Shown here: positions 51,852-60,796 of the stretch, piece by piece
Position numbering within the stretch: the stretch's first letter is position 1
Layout of the letters: every line of letters begins with the position of its first letter
Assembly: GCF_000236805.1 (NCBI RefSeq)
Contig: NZ_AGFX01000041.1
Location: forward strand, 434,001-498,000
From: Paenibacillus peoriae KCTC 3763
GTDB lineage: Bacteria > Bacillota > Bacilli > Paenibacillales > Paenibacillaceae
Length of the DNA: 64,000 bases
Reading direction: 5' to 3'
The notes under the pieces: model-generated
The model's input: only the letters and a program-made list of their open reading frames with translations
What the model was told of the DNA's origin: nothing
Database searches by the model: none
Translations under genes and position numbers: made by a program

Positions 51852-53354
51852 CTAGTGAGTAATAGATGACTTAGGATATAATGTCGTTCCCCAAATGGAT
51901 GCTTTTATATCGCTGGTTAACGGAACGTCAGTCTCATCTATAACGGTTCTCCACCAATCCCAGGCAAGCCCTGTGCACTCCTCGGCGAAAATTCTAATGT
52001 TCTTGGCATTAGCCGGAATTGGGATCACTGTCGAGTAATGCGCTGTTTTATTTTTTCTATTATCTTTCCAGGTTTTATGAGTAATAATCTCCTGCCCATT
52101 TTCATCAAATGTAAGCTCATCCCAGGATACTTCAAAGCGGGCCACATATGCGCCACTATGGTCAAGTGTGATTTTCCCTTTGGAATATTCCATTGTTTTC
52201 GTCTCAACATACTCTGTATTGTTGTGAACTGCAGCTATGGAATTGTCTTTCAAAAAAACACTGGTATACGAAATAGGGTAACCTGGATTTTTGCTGCTAT
52301 ATTCTGCATTGTCCTTGATTACTTCCTGAATAACGGAGTAGTCTTTCGAGACAATCTGGTTATGTGCTTGCGCATCACCGCCTAATACAACAGCTGTAAA
52401 CGAGCTTTTTTCATAGATGTCCTTGTACTTTCCGCTAGTTTGTATGCCAGGATTTTTGAGCAGTAATTTAAATGCCGTTTGTACATCATTGCTCTTTGAA
52501 TCCGTTTCTAGCTTTACGTAAATAGTTCTTCCGTAAGCAACATTGGATACCATTAATGGCGGAGTTTCATCACTTACCCCTTTACGGACTAACTCGGCAA
52601 ACGTCACACTATCGTCAAACAGGTCTGATGGATTGTTAGGAGAAGCGGCGGTTACGGTATAAAAAATTTGCTTGTAAGCAGCAACCATTACTCTTTTCTC
52701 ACCGCTTGCTACTGCGTTGTAGTCGATTCCGAGCGTATTGTCAAGCACCTTGGCGTTTACATTCAGCGCACTGGCAATTTGGCTTTCGCTGTGTACCATA
52801 GCTTCCGAGTATTGTAATCTCGCAGGCAACGTATGGGTACTGGAATACTTTTCATCCCAGGTCGACAGGAGCTGAGCAACGGCCCCGGTAACGCCGCTGT
52901 ATGATGGATTTTGAACCGTTATTGTATTTTCACTCTTTAATCCAGGCAGATCAATGCTGATATCCAGCGGTTTTCTGGAAGTCATAACCAGACTGGGCTG
53001 ATTGTCCACAAAGTCTTCATTTGCAAGTTGTATGGCGCCAGGATAAGTACGATTTGCAATGGAGTCAACAATGGAGATATCCATGGGTGAAGTTGCAATC
53101 GTATTTTTAGTCCGTTCAACTACGATAAATTTGTCATTTACTTGGCGGCCTTCTTTGGGAACAAAGCTCTTGATTTGATCGCCTTTTGTACTCAAGACCT
53201 CGTTGCGATCATAATTCAGATTAGCGATTCCGGCATCAATATCATGGAGTTCGTTTGGAGCGGCGAAAGAAATACTTGAGTAAGTAAACACCTGTAAGCT
53301 TACTAGTAAACTAACGAGTACCCTTGTTCCCTTCATAAATCTTTTACTTTTCAT
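51852..53354 (-). CDS. Secreted cholesterol-dependent cytolysin (thiol-activated type)
   Basis: 500 residues with a signal peptide (about 1-32, FTYSSISFAA). The C-terminal undecapeptide is ECTGLAWDWWR at 459-469; the classical form is ECTGLAWEWWR, so one Glu is Asp here. The cholesterol-recognition Thr-Leu pair is Thr491-Leu492 in GTTLYPK. Other family blocks include YGRTIYVKLETDSKSNDVQT and LDHSGAYVARFEVSWDEL. It should form large pores in cholesterol-containing membranes, like alveolysin of P. alvei. ATG 53354 follows AGAAGGAG. No Fur box is seen, so it seems outside the iron regulon. A terminator follows. Confidence 0.95.
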   Translation of the reverse strand: MKSKRFMKGTRVLVSLLVSLQVFTYSSISFAAPNELHDIDAGIANLNYDRNEVLSTKGDQIKSFVPKEGRQVNDKFIVVERTKNTIATSPMDISIVDSIANRTYPGAIQLANEDFVDNQPSLVMTSRKPLDISIDLPGLKSENTITVQNPSYSGVTGAVAQLLSTWDEKYSSTHTLPARLQYSEAMVHSESQIASALNVNAKVLDNTLGIDYNAVASGEKRVMVAAYKQIFYTVTAASPNNPSDLFDDSVTFAELVRKGVSDETPPLMVSNVAYGRTIYVKLETDSKSNDVQTAFKLLLKNPGIQTSGKYKDIYEKSSFTAVVLGGDAQAHNQIVSKDYSVIQEVIKDNAEYSSKNPGYPISYTSVFLKDNSIAAVHNNTEYVETKTMEYSKGKITLDHSGAYVARFEVSWDELTFDENGQEIITHKTWKDNRKNKTAHYSTVIPIPANAKNIRIFAEECTGLAWDWWRTVIDETDVPLTSDIKASIWGTTLYPKSSITH

Positions 53355-53673
53355 TTGAAATTCTCCTTCTACAAAAAAATGGTATTATATTTTGTTTTAT
53401 CGGTACTCGCCTAAAAAATGTTAGATGGCCAGAAACATTCCTGTAATTTAGACATTAAATTTTTATTTTTTTCCATTTTAAAGATTTCACAGGCAAATTC
53501 TATGGGGGCAGTTTCGTTGGGGGTCTGGTATGTCCTGCATCTATAGCGTGGTCAGCCTATTATTCCATCCAAAACCGGTTTACACGGTTTCCGTCTTCTT
53601 CTATGTAATCCGTATCCGGTATTCCACCGTTGCGGATAATTGTTTTTCTGGAAGCGGATTGATCTGCTACGAT
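53355..53673. other. Intergenic stretch upstream of the cytolysin gene
   Basis: AT-rich left part, presumably carrying the cytolysin promoter. No gene recognised; an open frame of 37 codons immediately past the stop at 53674 is discussed among rejected items. Confidence 0.4.
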
Positions 53674-54675
53674 TTATATTCCTCGGGCATCCGTGAATGT
53701 GTGGGCCCATTCTGCAAAAGAAAGCTTGTCATCCCAGGTGACTTGCTTCATCGCCTTGGCACAACCCCAGTTTAAAATTTGTTGATGTAGCATATGTACC
53801 CGGAATCGCTCCCTAAATCCTTCTTTGGCGTTCAACCCTTTGAAGTAAACGGCAAGAAAATGTTGGGCCATCTCTTTCTCCCCGTTTTCCAGATACATGG
53901 TCGTTATTTTCGGGAGGTCTGCAACTCCATCGCCAAAATAGGCTGTCGTAAAATCAAAAAGCCCGCTGACTCTCCAGCCCTTTTTCCCGTTCTGCACAAG
54001 AAAATTTTGTGGTTTAAAATCCCCCATCACAAATGTGGCAGCTTCCAGTTGATCGAATGCTTGACGTGAGCCTTCCAACATTTCCTCTACCCATTCCATA
54101 TCCTGTACAGTAATGTCCGAGTATTTTTGGGCATCCTCCAGCCAATATCGAATTCTTTCATACAACCATGTCCGATATGAGGTTGCAAAAGGACGAATCC
54201 CTAGAGTCGTTGTATCCAGCTCTCCACTGTTCTTAACCTTCCAACTGTGAAGCTCTAACAGAACAGCAGCGAGCCTTTCTGCCATTTGTTGTTTATCCGG
54301 TGAGGTCAGCTTGGCTTGCAGTTCGGGTGTATGTATGTGCTCACCGTATAATCGGGGCATAACAGCATAGCTCCAGCCGAAAATGTCCTGGGTATCATCC
54401 ACCAAATACGGAGCTGGCACAGGAATTCGAGTCCGTGTGTACAACTGCTCTACCATAAACTTTTCTTCTACCCATTGTCCTGAAAACAGCGGGTTTCCCT
54501 TTAGCACAAACTGTCCAGCCGTGGAGGAAAGATAGAGCGTTTGCCCCATCACTCCTTCTGCCGTTTTTTTGGAAGATAGCAGACGCCCCAAATCAAAACG
54601 ATCCAGCACCCTCTGCAATTGATCATTTGTGACCTCTCCTAACCGATTCGATGAAAAATAAATCGTCGTCGTCAT
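53674..54675 (-). CDS. Aminoglycoside phosphotransferase-family kinase
   Basis: 333 residues of the APH/choline kinase-like fold. VMGDFKPQNFLV near residue 217 is the Brenner loop, where the usual His-Gly-Asp is Met-Gly-Asp; the catalytic Asp and the metal-binding Asn are kept. GLFDFTTAYFGDGVADL supplies the second metal-binding Asp. Substrate unknown: antibiotic or a small metabolite. It lies 2 bases after the Nudix gene, so the two are co-translated. Confidence 0.85.
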   Translation of the reverse strand: MTTTIYFSSNRLGEVTNDQLQRVLDRFDLGRLLSSKKTAEGVMGQTLYLSSTAGQFVLKGNPLFSGQWVEEKFMVEQLYTRTRIPVPAPYLVDDTQDIFGWSYAVMPRLYGEHIHTPELQAKLTSPDKQQMAERLAAVLLELHSWKVKNSGELDTTTLGIRPFATSYRTWLYERIRYWLEDAQKYSDITVQDMEWVEEMLEGSRQAFDQLEAATFVMGDFKPQNFLVQNGKKGWRVSGLFDFTTAYFGDGVADLPKITTMYLENGEKEMAQHFLAVYFKGLNAKEGFRERFRVHMLHQQILNWGCAKAMKQVTWDDKLSFAEWAHTFTDARGI

Positions 54676-54677
54676 CT

Positions 54678-55169
54678 CTATCCCCCGTAATGTTTAATCG
54701 TTGCTTCAAGGGTTTCGTCCGTATCCGCCAGCCACATAAGACTAACCTCGAACGTTCCCGGCTCGAAAAATAAAGGGAATCTCCGTTTAAACCAATCCTG
54801 CATCGGCAGATTTAACGCTTCCTTCATATCTACCCACAGCAGCTCTCCCTCAGGGGGATTGTTCAATAGTTCACCTTCCGTTGCTGTAGCCAAATAGTTA
54901 AAAACCATGTATCTCAGCCCTTGGCTCGGGTCACAAAATTCATCAATTCCTTTAAATATAATTTCCTTAACCGTCAATCCCGTTTCTTCCTTTACCTCGC
55001 GAATAGCTCCATTGACAATACTTTCTGGAAACTCGACTTTCCCTCCCGGGGCGATGTACCCCGGAAAACCCTTTTTATCCGGTCTGTTAATAAGCAAAAC
55101 CTTACTTCCGTCCTGAATCATACACATGGTATATAATTGGTGTGTTACTTCCGTGGTCAATCCGATCAT
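54678..55169 (-). CDS. Nudix hydrolase
   Basis: 163 residues. The Nudix box is intact: GGKVEFPESIVNGAIREVKE then ETGL, with the metal-binding REVKEE. Upstream text (MCMIQDGSKVLLINRPDKKG) and later DGSK..PEGELLWVD fit the MutT/8-oxo-dGTP diphosphatase-like subgroup. Substrate not certain. First gene of a unit with the APH-like gene. Confidence 0.9.
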   Translation of the reverse strand: MIGLTTEVTHQLYTMCMIQDGSKVLLINRPDKKGFPGYIAPGGKVEFPESIVNGAIREVKEETGLTVKEIIFKGIDEFCDPSQGLRYMVFNYLATATEGELLNNPPEGELLWVDMKEALNLPMQDWFKRRFPLFFEPGTFEVSLMWLADTDETLEATIKHYGG

Positions 55170-55281
55170 ACCTTTCTTTTATTTCTCTCTTCTCTATAAT
55201 CTAGCTTTCAATCTTGGTACTCTCCTTACTTTAACTCGTTATTACAAGAAAAGCACCAAAGCGCACATATGCTATGAGTTC

Positions 55282-55710
55282 TCAGTTGATATTTTTCTTA
55301 TAGTAATAGTGTTTAAACCCTCGGGGAGCATCGTCAATGACGCCAACCACTTCGTATCCATGCTTTTCATAGAATTGCGGTGCCTGAAAAGTAAACGTGT
55401 TAAGCTGAATAAATGTACATCCTTTGTCATTAGCGATTTGTTCAATTTCACCAAGCAGCTGCGAACCGTAACCCATTCCTCTATACCGCTGATCTACCCA
55501 CAAAATATCAACCTCTACCCAGTTCCAGCACAGTACACTTAGGAGGCCGCCAATCACCTGGCCGTCTTCATTTTTGAGAATAAGATTAATCTCTTCATAT
55601 TGGGTTCGAATATCTGCAGGTACATGTTTCGCATTAAATTCAATCAATTTGTTTCTGATCAAACGCGCTTCATCTCTACTGCTCCGACTCATTTGAGTTC
55701 TCAGCGTCAT
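55282..55710 (-). CDS. GNAT N-acetyltransferase
   Basis: 142 residues. Motif A is clear: VEVDILWVDQRYRGMGYGSQ then LLGEIEQIA, with the Q/RxxGxG loop for acetyl-CoA (RYRGMGYG). FQAPQFYEKHGYEVVGV is the typical C-terminal strand. Start at ATG 55710 (MTLRTQMSRSS), after GGAGGATTTATGTC; the frame extends to 55734 without a better site. Substrate unknown. Monocistronic. Confidence 0.88.
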   Translation of the reverse strand: MTLRTQMSRSSRDEARLIRNKLIEFNAKHVPADIRTQYEEINLILKNEDGQVIGGLLSVLCWNWVEVDILWVDQRYRGMGYGSQLLGEIEQIANDKGCTFIQLNTFTFQAPQFYEKHGYEVVGVIDDAPRGFKHYYYKKNIN

Positions 55711-55864
55711 GACATAAATCCTCCAATTTTCCAATGTGTCATTAAAACAGGTTCGACTGTTATATATTGTATATATTTATAAATATATAATCACTTGCTT
55801 CATTTTCGCAAGTCTGCACTGGAACCTTCACTTGGGATATACACGAAATGCCCAAATAAAACAT

Positions 55865-55905
55865 AAAAAGCAGCTACTGGTTGGTTAGACCTGCAGCTGC
55901 TTTTT
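55865..55905. terminator. Bidirectional terminator between GNAT and beta-helix genes
   Basis: AAAAAGCAGCT and AGCTGCTTTTT are perfect 11-base arms around a 19-base loop. It ends the beta-helix gene on the minus strand. Confidence 0.88.
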
Positions 55906-55950
55906 AGGAAGACAGATGTTATGAATCAAGCTCTATCATCTAGCTGTTCA

Positions 55951-57429
55951 TCAATTGCTGACTGGAGTCAGTTTGCCACCGCCGGACAATATAATCGTCT
56001 CCCCATTCAACCAGCTATTTGCACTTGCATTCGCGTCATAGTAAATCGTGTGGCCGTTATCTACAATATTGGAGAGTTTAGCGTCACTATCAGTCAAAAT
56101 GGTCAGATAGGAATCCGCTGTAACGACCCATTTGCTCGTTTGGTCCAGTGTTAAGGCAACCGATTTGGCTGTATTTCCCGAATTAATAGCACCCTTCAAG
56201 GTTGTTTTGTTTTTCAGATTAGCTGTAATGGAGCTGATTTTATCCGCAGTGATGCTGCCTGGCAATGTTTGATTGTCTGCATTAAGTGTTACGTCGGCTC
56301 CGTTGGAGCCTGTCGTTCCCCATCTATCCGCAGCAACGTTCAGCAGCACTCCGGTATTTCCTTTTAATGCGGCCCCTTTCAGGTTAATCACCGCTTCGGT
56401 ATTGGTGGAGTAAAAGATAGGGCCTGCTTTGGCTGTCAATGTACCACCATTCATCGTAAATACGGAGGTTCCGACCTCGGCATCACCCGAGAAGCTTTGG
56501 TACAGCATCACTCCACGATCCACCTCTCCAGATAAGCTGGTGTTATGAACTGTAATGCTGTTTCTACCTTCAATAACAGCCGCTTCCGATCCGGTTGCTT
56601 TTAAATCCGAATTGGACACGGTAATGGTGCCTGTCGAATAGATACCAGGGGAGCCTTTGCCTGTCGTTTTGCCTGTTGCCTTGGTTACAGTAATCGTGCC
56701 ATTTCCCCGGTCTGTCGCAATAGCCGCAGAATGCTCCCCAGCCGTTTTGATTTTAACATTCGTTGCATTAACCGTTCCCTTTAAGGTAGCATCCAGTCCA
56801 CGCGAGGAATTGGCACTGGTTTGAATGCTAACATCTTTGACATTAATCGTAGAGCCTTCGCCTGTTGCAAAAACGGCATTGGCTCCATCGGCATCCGTTT
56901 TAACGGTAGAATCCGACAATTGAATAGTGCTGGCAGAAGCAGCCAGAACACCAGCGTTCAGGCCATAAAAGTTGCTGTAATCATCCGATGATGTAGCGCC
57001 CTTTTTAGTCAAGTTGGACTTGGTAAGTGTTAATTTGCCACTGTCAGTTACCTTGACAATCGACTGATCTGTCTGATCGGCTGCCATCGTCTGCTTGGAC
57101 AAGGTTACACTTTTCCCGCTTTGTGTGTACTTCGCCGTGCCGTTGTCTGTGTAGCTGTCCGAGCCTTCACCCGGTTTCCCGCTTGGTGGTTCGCCATCCG
57201 GGGGTGTTCCCTCAGGTGGTGCCTCTACCGTTGCACTGGTATCTGTGGTACTACTGTCTGTAGAAGTTTCTGTAGAAGTTGTTGCAGAGGTGTCCTCTTG
57301 AGTGGCAGCTACAGACGTCGAAGTAGCAACTTCGGGCGTTTCGTCTGTCGATGAGCTGGCATAAGCGTATGATGCAGTAATGGAAGCCAGCAGTACAGCT
57401 GTAGCAATAACATTCAATTTCTTTTTCAT
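55951..57429 (-). CDS. Secreted beta-helix surface protein
   Basis: 492 residues. Signal peptide (about 1-25, IATAVLLASITASYAYA), a Ser/Thr/Asp/Glu-rich and Pro-Gly-rich linker (about 30-90), then a long repetitive region with short beta-strand repeats (SKSNLTKKG, TGTITVSNSDLKATG, MNGGTLTAKAG) as in right-handed beta-helix adhesins. There is no LPxTG motif and no cell-wall-anchor domain at the end (it ends GGGKLTPVSN). It is released or attached by other means. ATG 57429 follows GGATGG; three codons earlier is another ATG. Confidence 0.8.
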   Translation of the reverse strand: MKKKLNVIATAVLLASITASYAYASSSTDETPEVATSTSVAATQEDTSATTSTETSTDSSTTDTSATVEAPPEGTPPDGEPPSGKPGEGSDSYTDNGTAKYTQSGKSVTLSKQTMAADQTDQSIVKVTDSGKLTLTKSNLTKKGATSSDDYSNFYGLNAGVLAASASTIQLSDSTVKTDADGANAVFATGEGSTINVKDVSIQTSANSSRGLDATLKGTVNATNVKIKTAGEHSAAIATDRGNGTITVTKATGKTTGKGSPGIYSTGTITVSNSDLKATGSEAAVIEGRNSITVHNTSLSGEVDRGVMLYQSFSGDAEVGTSVFTMNGGTLTAKAGPIFYSTNTEAVINLKGAALKGNTGVLLNVAADRWGTTGSNGADVTLNADNQTLPGSITADKISSITANLKNKTTLKGAINSGNTAKSVALTLDQTSKWVVTADSYLTILTDSDAKLSNIVDNGHTIYYDANASANSWLNGETIILSGGGKLTPVSN

Positions 57430-57603
57430 TACATCCATCCCTTTTCACAAAGTTTAGTTTCACGAAACCTGTATGCTTGGACTTGATGTATTTACAAAGT
57501 GCCCGTGTAGATCATAAGGGGTTGTCCCTATCGGGTACACATTCATCTTAGAACAGCAGGTTGAAAATAAAATGAGCGCTCACTGAAGGTTTGCTGAATG
57601 CTA

Positions 57604-57640
57604 AAAAAAGCAGACCCTCCGGTGAGTGGAGAGCCTGCTA
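57604..57640 (-). terminator. Terminator after the FlxA-like gene
   Basis: On the minus strand GCAGGCTCTCC and GGAGGGTCTGC pair around ACTCACC and are followed by TTTTTTTAGC. Lies 55 bases past the stop at 57695. Confidence 0.88.
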
Positions 57641-57694
57641 TCTTCAATAATCTATCGGCCTATCATCTATCGTACATGAGAAGTGGCGAATGGT

Positions 57695-58048
57695 TTAAAT
57701 CGAGATATCCAGTGATTTTCCAATGCCCGTAATATCGCTGCTGTCAGCATTGTTGATACGGGGCGCTTCTGTGTTGCTAGGAACGGACTTTTCCACTTTT
57801 GAAGCTGATGTGCTGCTGGATTGAGAACTTTGCTGCGCAATTTGAGCTTCAATTTGTTTGATTTGCTGCTGAATCTGCTTCATTTTCGTTTCTTTTGTTT
57901 CTTTATTATCCTTACTCTGCTGTACTTTATTGTACTGTGCCTCAAGTTGAGCTTTTTGCTTTTCCAGACTGGCTGTATCGTTAGTGCTGGATGAAGATGA
58001 AGTGCTTGCAGCAGTCATAGAACTGCTGGATGTCGACGAAATATTCAT
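57695..58048 (-). CDS. FlxA-like protein
   Basis: 117 residues. A Ser/Thr-rich N-terminus, a central coiled coil (SLEKQKAQLEAQYNKVQQSK, MKQIQQQIKQIEAQIAQQ) and a polar tail ending LDISI match the FlxA-like family of small coiled-coil proteins, whose function is unknown. ATG 58048 follows GGTGGAAAA. It follows the 58101 gene by about 50 bases and likely shares its transcript. Confidence 0.75.
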   Translation of the reverse strand: MNISSTSSSSMTAASTSSSSSTNDTASLEKQKAQLEAQYNKVQQSKDNKETKETKMKQIQQQIKQIEAQIAQQSSQSSSTSASKVEKSVPSNTEAPRINNADSSDITGIGKSLDISI

Positions 58049-58100
58049 ATTTTTTTCCACCTTTCAGGATTTTGCAAAATCCGCATCTTTATAAAAATGT

Positions 58101-58934
58101 CTAAGATGACGATGAAACCGATTGCTCAAAAATCTTAGCGATTTTATCAAATAAAGCCGATATTTCTTCATCGGACACACTCGATTCGTCAGTATTTCCC
58201 ATTGCGTTTCTCAGGGCAGAGAGCAGATCTGTTTCTGGATCATTCTCCGAAGTGGTCGACCCGGATACAGCATTGGAACTGAGAATGCTTTGCAGATCAC
58301 TCAGCAAGGATCTTTTTTCATCTACCGTAAGCTCTTGTCCAGATGAGGTACTATTATCCTCTTGGTTGGAGGCCTCCTGGATATTCCATGCAAATGGAGG
58401 CATTATTCCGCCCATGGCTTGCATCATAGGAGGCAGACCACTGCTATCAGCTTCTGGCTGGAATGGGTTCCCTTCAGGCGGCGGTGCAGGACGATTATTT
58501 TGAATCGTTTCTGCTACCTTATCAAATAGATCGGATACCTCCTCATCCGTTGCCGTGGAAAGATCGAAACCCGATAATAAGTCGGTAATCGAAGCCAATG
58601 GGTTTTTCATGCTGTTGGTGAGTTCATCTGTTTCAGAAGACGCACTTGAAGACGTCAAATAACTTTGCAGATCAGACAACAGTGTTTTCTGTTGGTCCGT
58701 AGTCAGCGCAAAGGTATCCTGGCTTTTATTGTAATCATTACTGTAGTTCTCCGTAGGTAGCGGAGCCTGCATTCCTCCAGCGTATTCTGCAAATTCCTTG
58801 CTCAATTCCAATGAATCGTTGGATTTCTTGTGTGCAGTGTGGGCCGTGTTATTTAACCCGTTCTCGCTTGACTTCACCGTATTCGAATGATCGTAGGAAG
58901 TCGTGATTAGATGCCTGTTAATGGATAGTGACAA
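58101..58934 (-). CDS. Protein with a duplicated alpha-helical module
   Basis: 277 residues from TTG 58934 (after GAGGGG); the frame extends to ATG 58958. Two similar modules of about 70 residues: TTDQQKTLLSDLQSYLTSSS with DEEVSDLFDKVAETIQNN, and TVDEKRSLLSDLQSILSSNA with DEEISALFDKIAKIFEQS. A Pro/Gly/Met-rich linker lies between them. No signal peptide. Family unknown to me; the duplication is visible in sequence. Expressed before the FlxA-like gene. Confidence 0.65.
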   Translation of the reverse strand: MSLSINRHLITTSYDHSNTVKSSENGLNNTAHTAHKKSNDSLELSKEFAEYAGGMQAPLPTENYSNDYNKSQDTFALTTDQQKTLLSDLQSYLTSSSASSETDELTNSMKNPLASITDLLSGFDLSTATDEEVSDLFDKVAETIQNNRPAPPPEGNPFQPEADSSGLPPMMQAMGGIMPPFAWNIQEASNQEDNSTSSGQELTVDEKRSLLSDLQSILSSNAVSGSTTSENDPETDLLSALRNAMGNTDESSVSDEEISALFDKIAKIFEQSVSSSS

Positions 58935-59200
58935 AGTAGGTCCCCTCTCTGTGTACATAAATTTTTAGCAGTACACCTACCTTTCATCGGTAGCAAAACT
59001 GAATGTAGCCTGAGGACACGCTGAATGATAACTGAATAATCATCCCCTTCCTGAGACCTAGACTATAGCCAAGGAAAATCCCCGCCGCAGGACGGGGATA
59101 TGAACCCTACTCCAGACAGGAGTAAGTATAGGAATAATTTGTTACTCTTAGCAGAGAATAAATGAACGTATTCAGAAAATTGAAAGAAGGGGAACAATTC

Positions 59201-59776
59201 ATGGTCCGTATTCGTCATTTGGTTCACGAGAGATTTATGTTCTTATTCAAATTTTTGCATTCGCCTGCATATGTGGGGAGTGTAACACCAAGCTCCAGAT
59301 TTCTGGCTAAAAACATGATTGAATCCATTCCTTGGAGCGAAGTTCATGCCGTCGCCGAGCTGGGGGCTGGCACGGGAGCGATTACCCAATGTATTCCTCC
59401 TGCCGCAAGAGCTCAAACCAAGGTGCTGCTGTTTGAGAAGGATCAGACCATGCGGCAGGAATTAATAAGAAAATTTCCAAACTATCAGTGCTATTCAGAC
59501 TCGCGTGAGCTTCAGATTTCTATGAAAAATGCCGGAATTGAACAGCTTGACTGCATAATAAGCGGGCTGCCTTTTTTTAATTTCCCACAAGCCATGCGAA
59601 ATCAGATCGTAGAGCAAATTCATCTATCGCTCAGAGATGGAGGAATGTTCGTCGCCTTTCAATATTCCACACAAATGAAGCAGCAGTTAGGTGAATGGTT
59701 TGATATTGAAGAGATCAAGTTTGTACCCATCAACATTCCACCCGCATTCGTCTATGTATGCCGGAAGAAAACATAA
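59201..59776 (+). CDS. Phospholipid/rRNA methyltransferase-like protein (PmtA-like)
   Basis: 191 residues from ATG 59201, after GAAGGGGAACAATTC; the frame also opens at ATG 59162. The SAM site AVAELGAGTGAITQ then LFEKDQTMRQEL resembles the PmtA/KsgA-like class, and the LPFFNF segment is the NPPF/PPY-like catalytic loop (SGLPFFNFPQAMRNQIVEQI). PmtA enzymes methylate phosphatidylethanolamine. The exact substrate is not proven. A DedA gene follows 11 bases later, so membrane lipids are a plausible shared theme. Confidence 0.78.
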   Translation: MVRIRHLVHERFMFLFKFLHSPAYVGSVTPSSRFLAKNMIESIPWSEVHAVAELGAGTGAITQCIPPAARAQTKVLLFEKDQTMRQELIRKFPNYQCYSDSRELQISMKNAGIEQLDCIISGLPFFNFPQAMRNQIVEQIHLSLRDGGMFVAFQYSTQMKQQLGEWFDIEEIKFVPINIPPAFVYVCRKKT

Positions 59777-59786
59777 GTAGGGGGAA

Positions 59787-60398
59787 ATGGGTGTGGACGT
59801 TGCATATTTAGTTTCCATCATTGAAGAGTACGGCTATGCAGCATTATTCTTTACCCTGTGGCTCGGAATTGTGGGACTCCCCATTCCAGACGAAGTCGTT
59901 GTGATGACTGGCGGGGCTGTAACAAGCATGGGCATACTTCATCCGATACCTGCTTTTGTGATGGTATATCTTGGGGTTATATCAGGCTTATCCTTAGGTT
60001 ATGTATTGGGGAGAACGCTAGGTGTATCCGTTTTGGACCGCTTACGACGAAAGAAAAAAATGGACAGGTACATTACGTTTTCGGAAAATTTAGTACATAA
60101 GTATGGAAATTTCACGATTTGCATCAGTTATTTGCTGCCCATTGTCCGTCACATTATCCCTTACATTGTCGGGATCAATAAAATAAGCTTCAAACGCTAT
60201 GCACTTTTCTCTTATTCAACTGGCTTGATTTGGACGCTGATCTTCTTTCTGCTCGGACGTTTCTTTGGCCAGCATGTACAAACAGCAGGAGAACTAATCC
60301 ATCGTTATGGCTTGCAGATCACATTGCTTGTCATTGTACTGACTTTTATATTTTTCATAATGAAGTATGTATGGGGAAAGAAAGCAAGAGAGGAGTAA
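59787..60398 (+). CDS. DedA-family membrane protein
   Basis: 203 residues. N-terminal FFTLWLGIVGLPIPDEVVVM is the DedA/SNARE-associated domain signature with the re-entrant Pro region; further helices at about 45-70, 125-150 and 155-190. The family flips or transports phospholipids or their carriers. It shares an operon with the PmtA-like gene. ATG 59787 or GTG 59793 are both near AGGGGG. Confidence 0.85.
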   Translation: MGVDVAYLVSIIEEYGYAALFFTLWLGIVGLPIPDEVVVMTGGAVTSMGILHPIPAFVMVYLGVISGLSLGYVLGRTLGVSVLDRLRRKKKMDRYITFSENLVHKYGNFTICISYLLPIVRHIIPYIVGINKISFKRYALFSYSTGLIWTLIFFLLGRFFGQHVQTAGELIHRYGLQITLLVIVLTFIFFIMKYVWGKKAREE

Positions 60399-60412
60399 TT
60401 TGGGGTAAAGCA

Positions 60413-60463
60413 TGTTTGGCATGTTCATTCTGGCGTTACTTACCTACATGAAAAAGAAATAGA
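60413..60463 (+). pseudogene. Remnant of a Hol_Tox-type micro-toxin
   Basis: A 16-codon frame reads MFGMFILALLTYMKKK, the typical second half of Hol_Tox peptides, with the expected lysine tail. The N-terminal half and binding site are gone (stops lie upstream, and the DNA runs into the end of the DedA gene). The hairpins that follow match those behind the intact copy at 61844. Confidence 0.65.
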
Positions 60464-60493
60464 CCGCCCTGACCAAAGGTAAACGGTCTATTC
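60459..60493. terminator. Hairpin after the micro-toxin remnant
   Basis: AATAGACCG and CGGTCTATT are perfect arms. The same element follows the intact micro-toxin at 61921-61960. In such modules it is often the end of the toxin mRNA and antisense overlap. Confidence 0.7.
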
Positions 60494-60543
60494 TCGACCT
60501 TATCTTTCGCAGCCGACTGCTCTTTATGCAGTTGTTGTATGAT

Positions 60544-60576
60544 GGAGCCGTGTTAGAGCACGGCTCCTTAATTATT
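60544..60576 (+). terminator. Terminator of the remnant module
   Basis: GGAGCCGTG and CACGGCTCC are perfect 9-base arms around TTAGAG, followed by TTAATTATTCTTAT. Confidence 0.75.
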
Positions 60577-60664
60577 CTTATCTCATTATAACTGTTTTTT
60601 TTGCGTAATTACGTGTTTTTATTGTTTAGATAATTATACAAGCGAATTTAAATGTTACCTTAGT

Positions 60665-60795
60665 GCCACTACGCAGACGGATGGTGCTTCCCATCGCCAC
60701 CGCCCCCGGATTTCTTGAATTAAGCTTTGTTTAAGGTAAAAATCCGGGGACAAAAGCGACCGCTCCGCTTGTACAGCACCATTCCGTCTACTCCG
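60665..60795. repeat. Long imperfect palindrome, candidate MITE or structured RNA
   Basis: Outer arms AGACGGATGGTGCT (60675-60688) and AGCACCATTCCGTCT (60775-60789) match with one extra T; inner arms CCCCGGATTT and AAATCCGGGG match perfectly, and the loop holds CTTGAATTAAGC. GC content is higher than the AT-rich surroundings. No ORF is present. Confidence 0.55.
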
Positions 60796-60796
60796 T

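Noticed and set aside
53560-53673. A 37-codon open frame directly after the stop of the APH-like gene, in frame with it
   Set aside because: The text is protein-like but matches nothing I know, and an open run of this length is likely by chance. Unlike the barstar case there is no family C-terminus to compare with.
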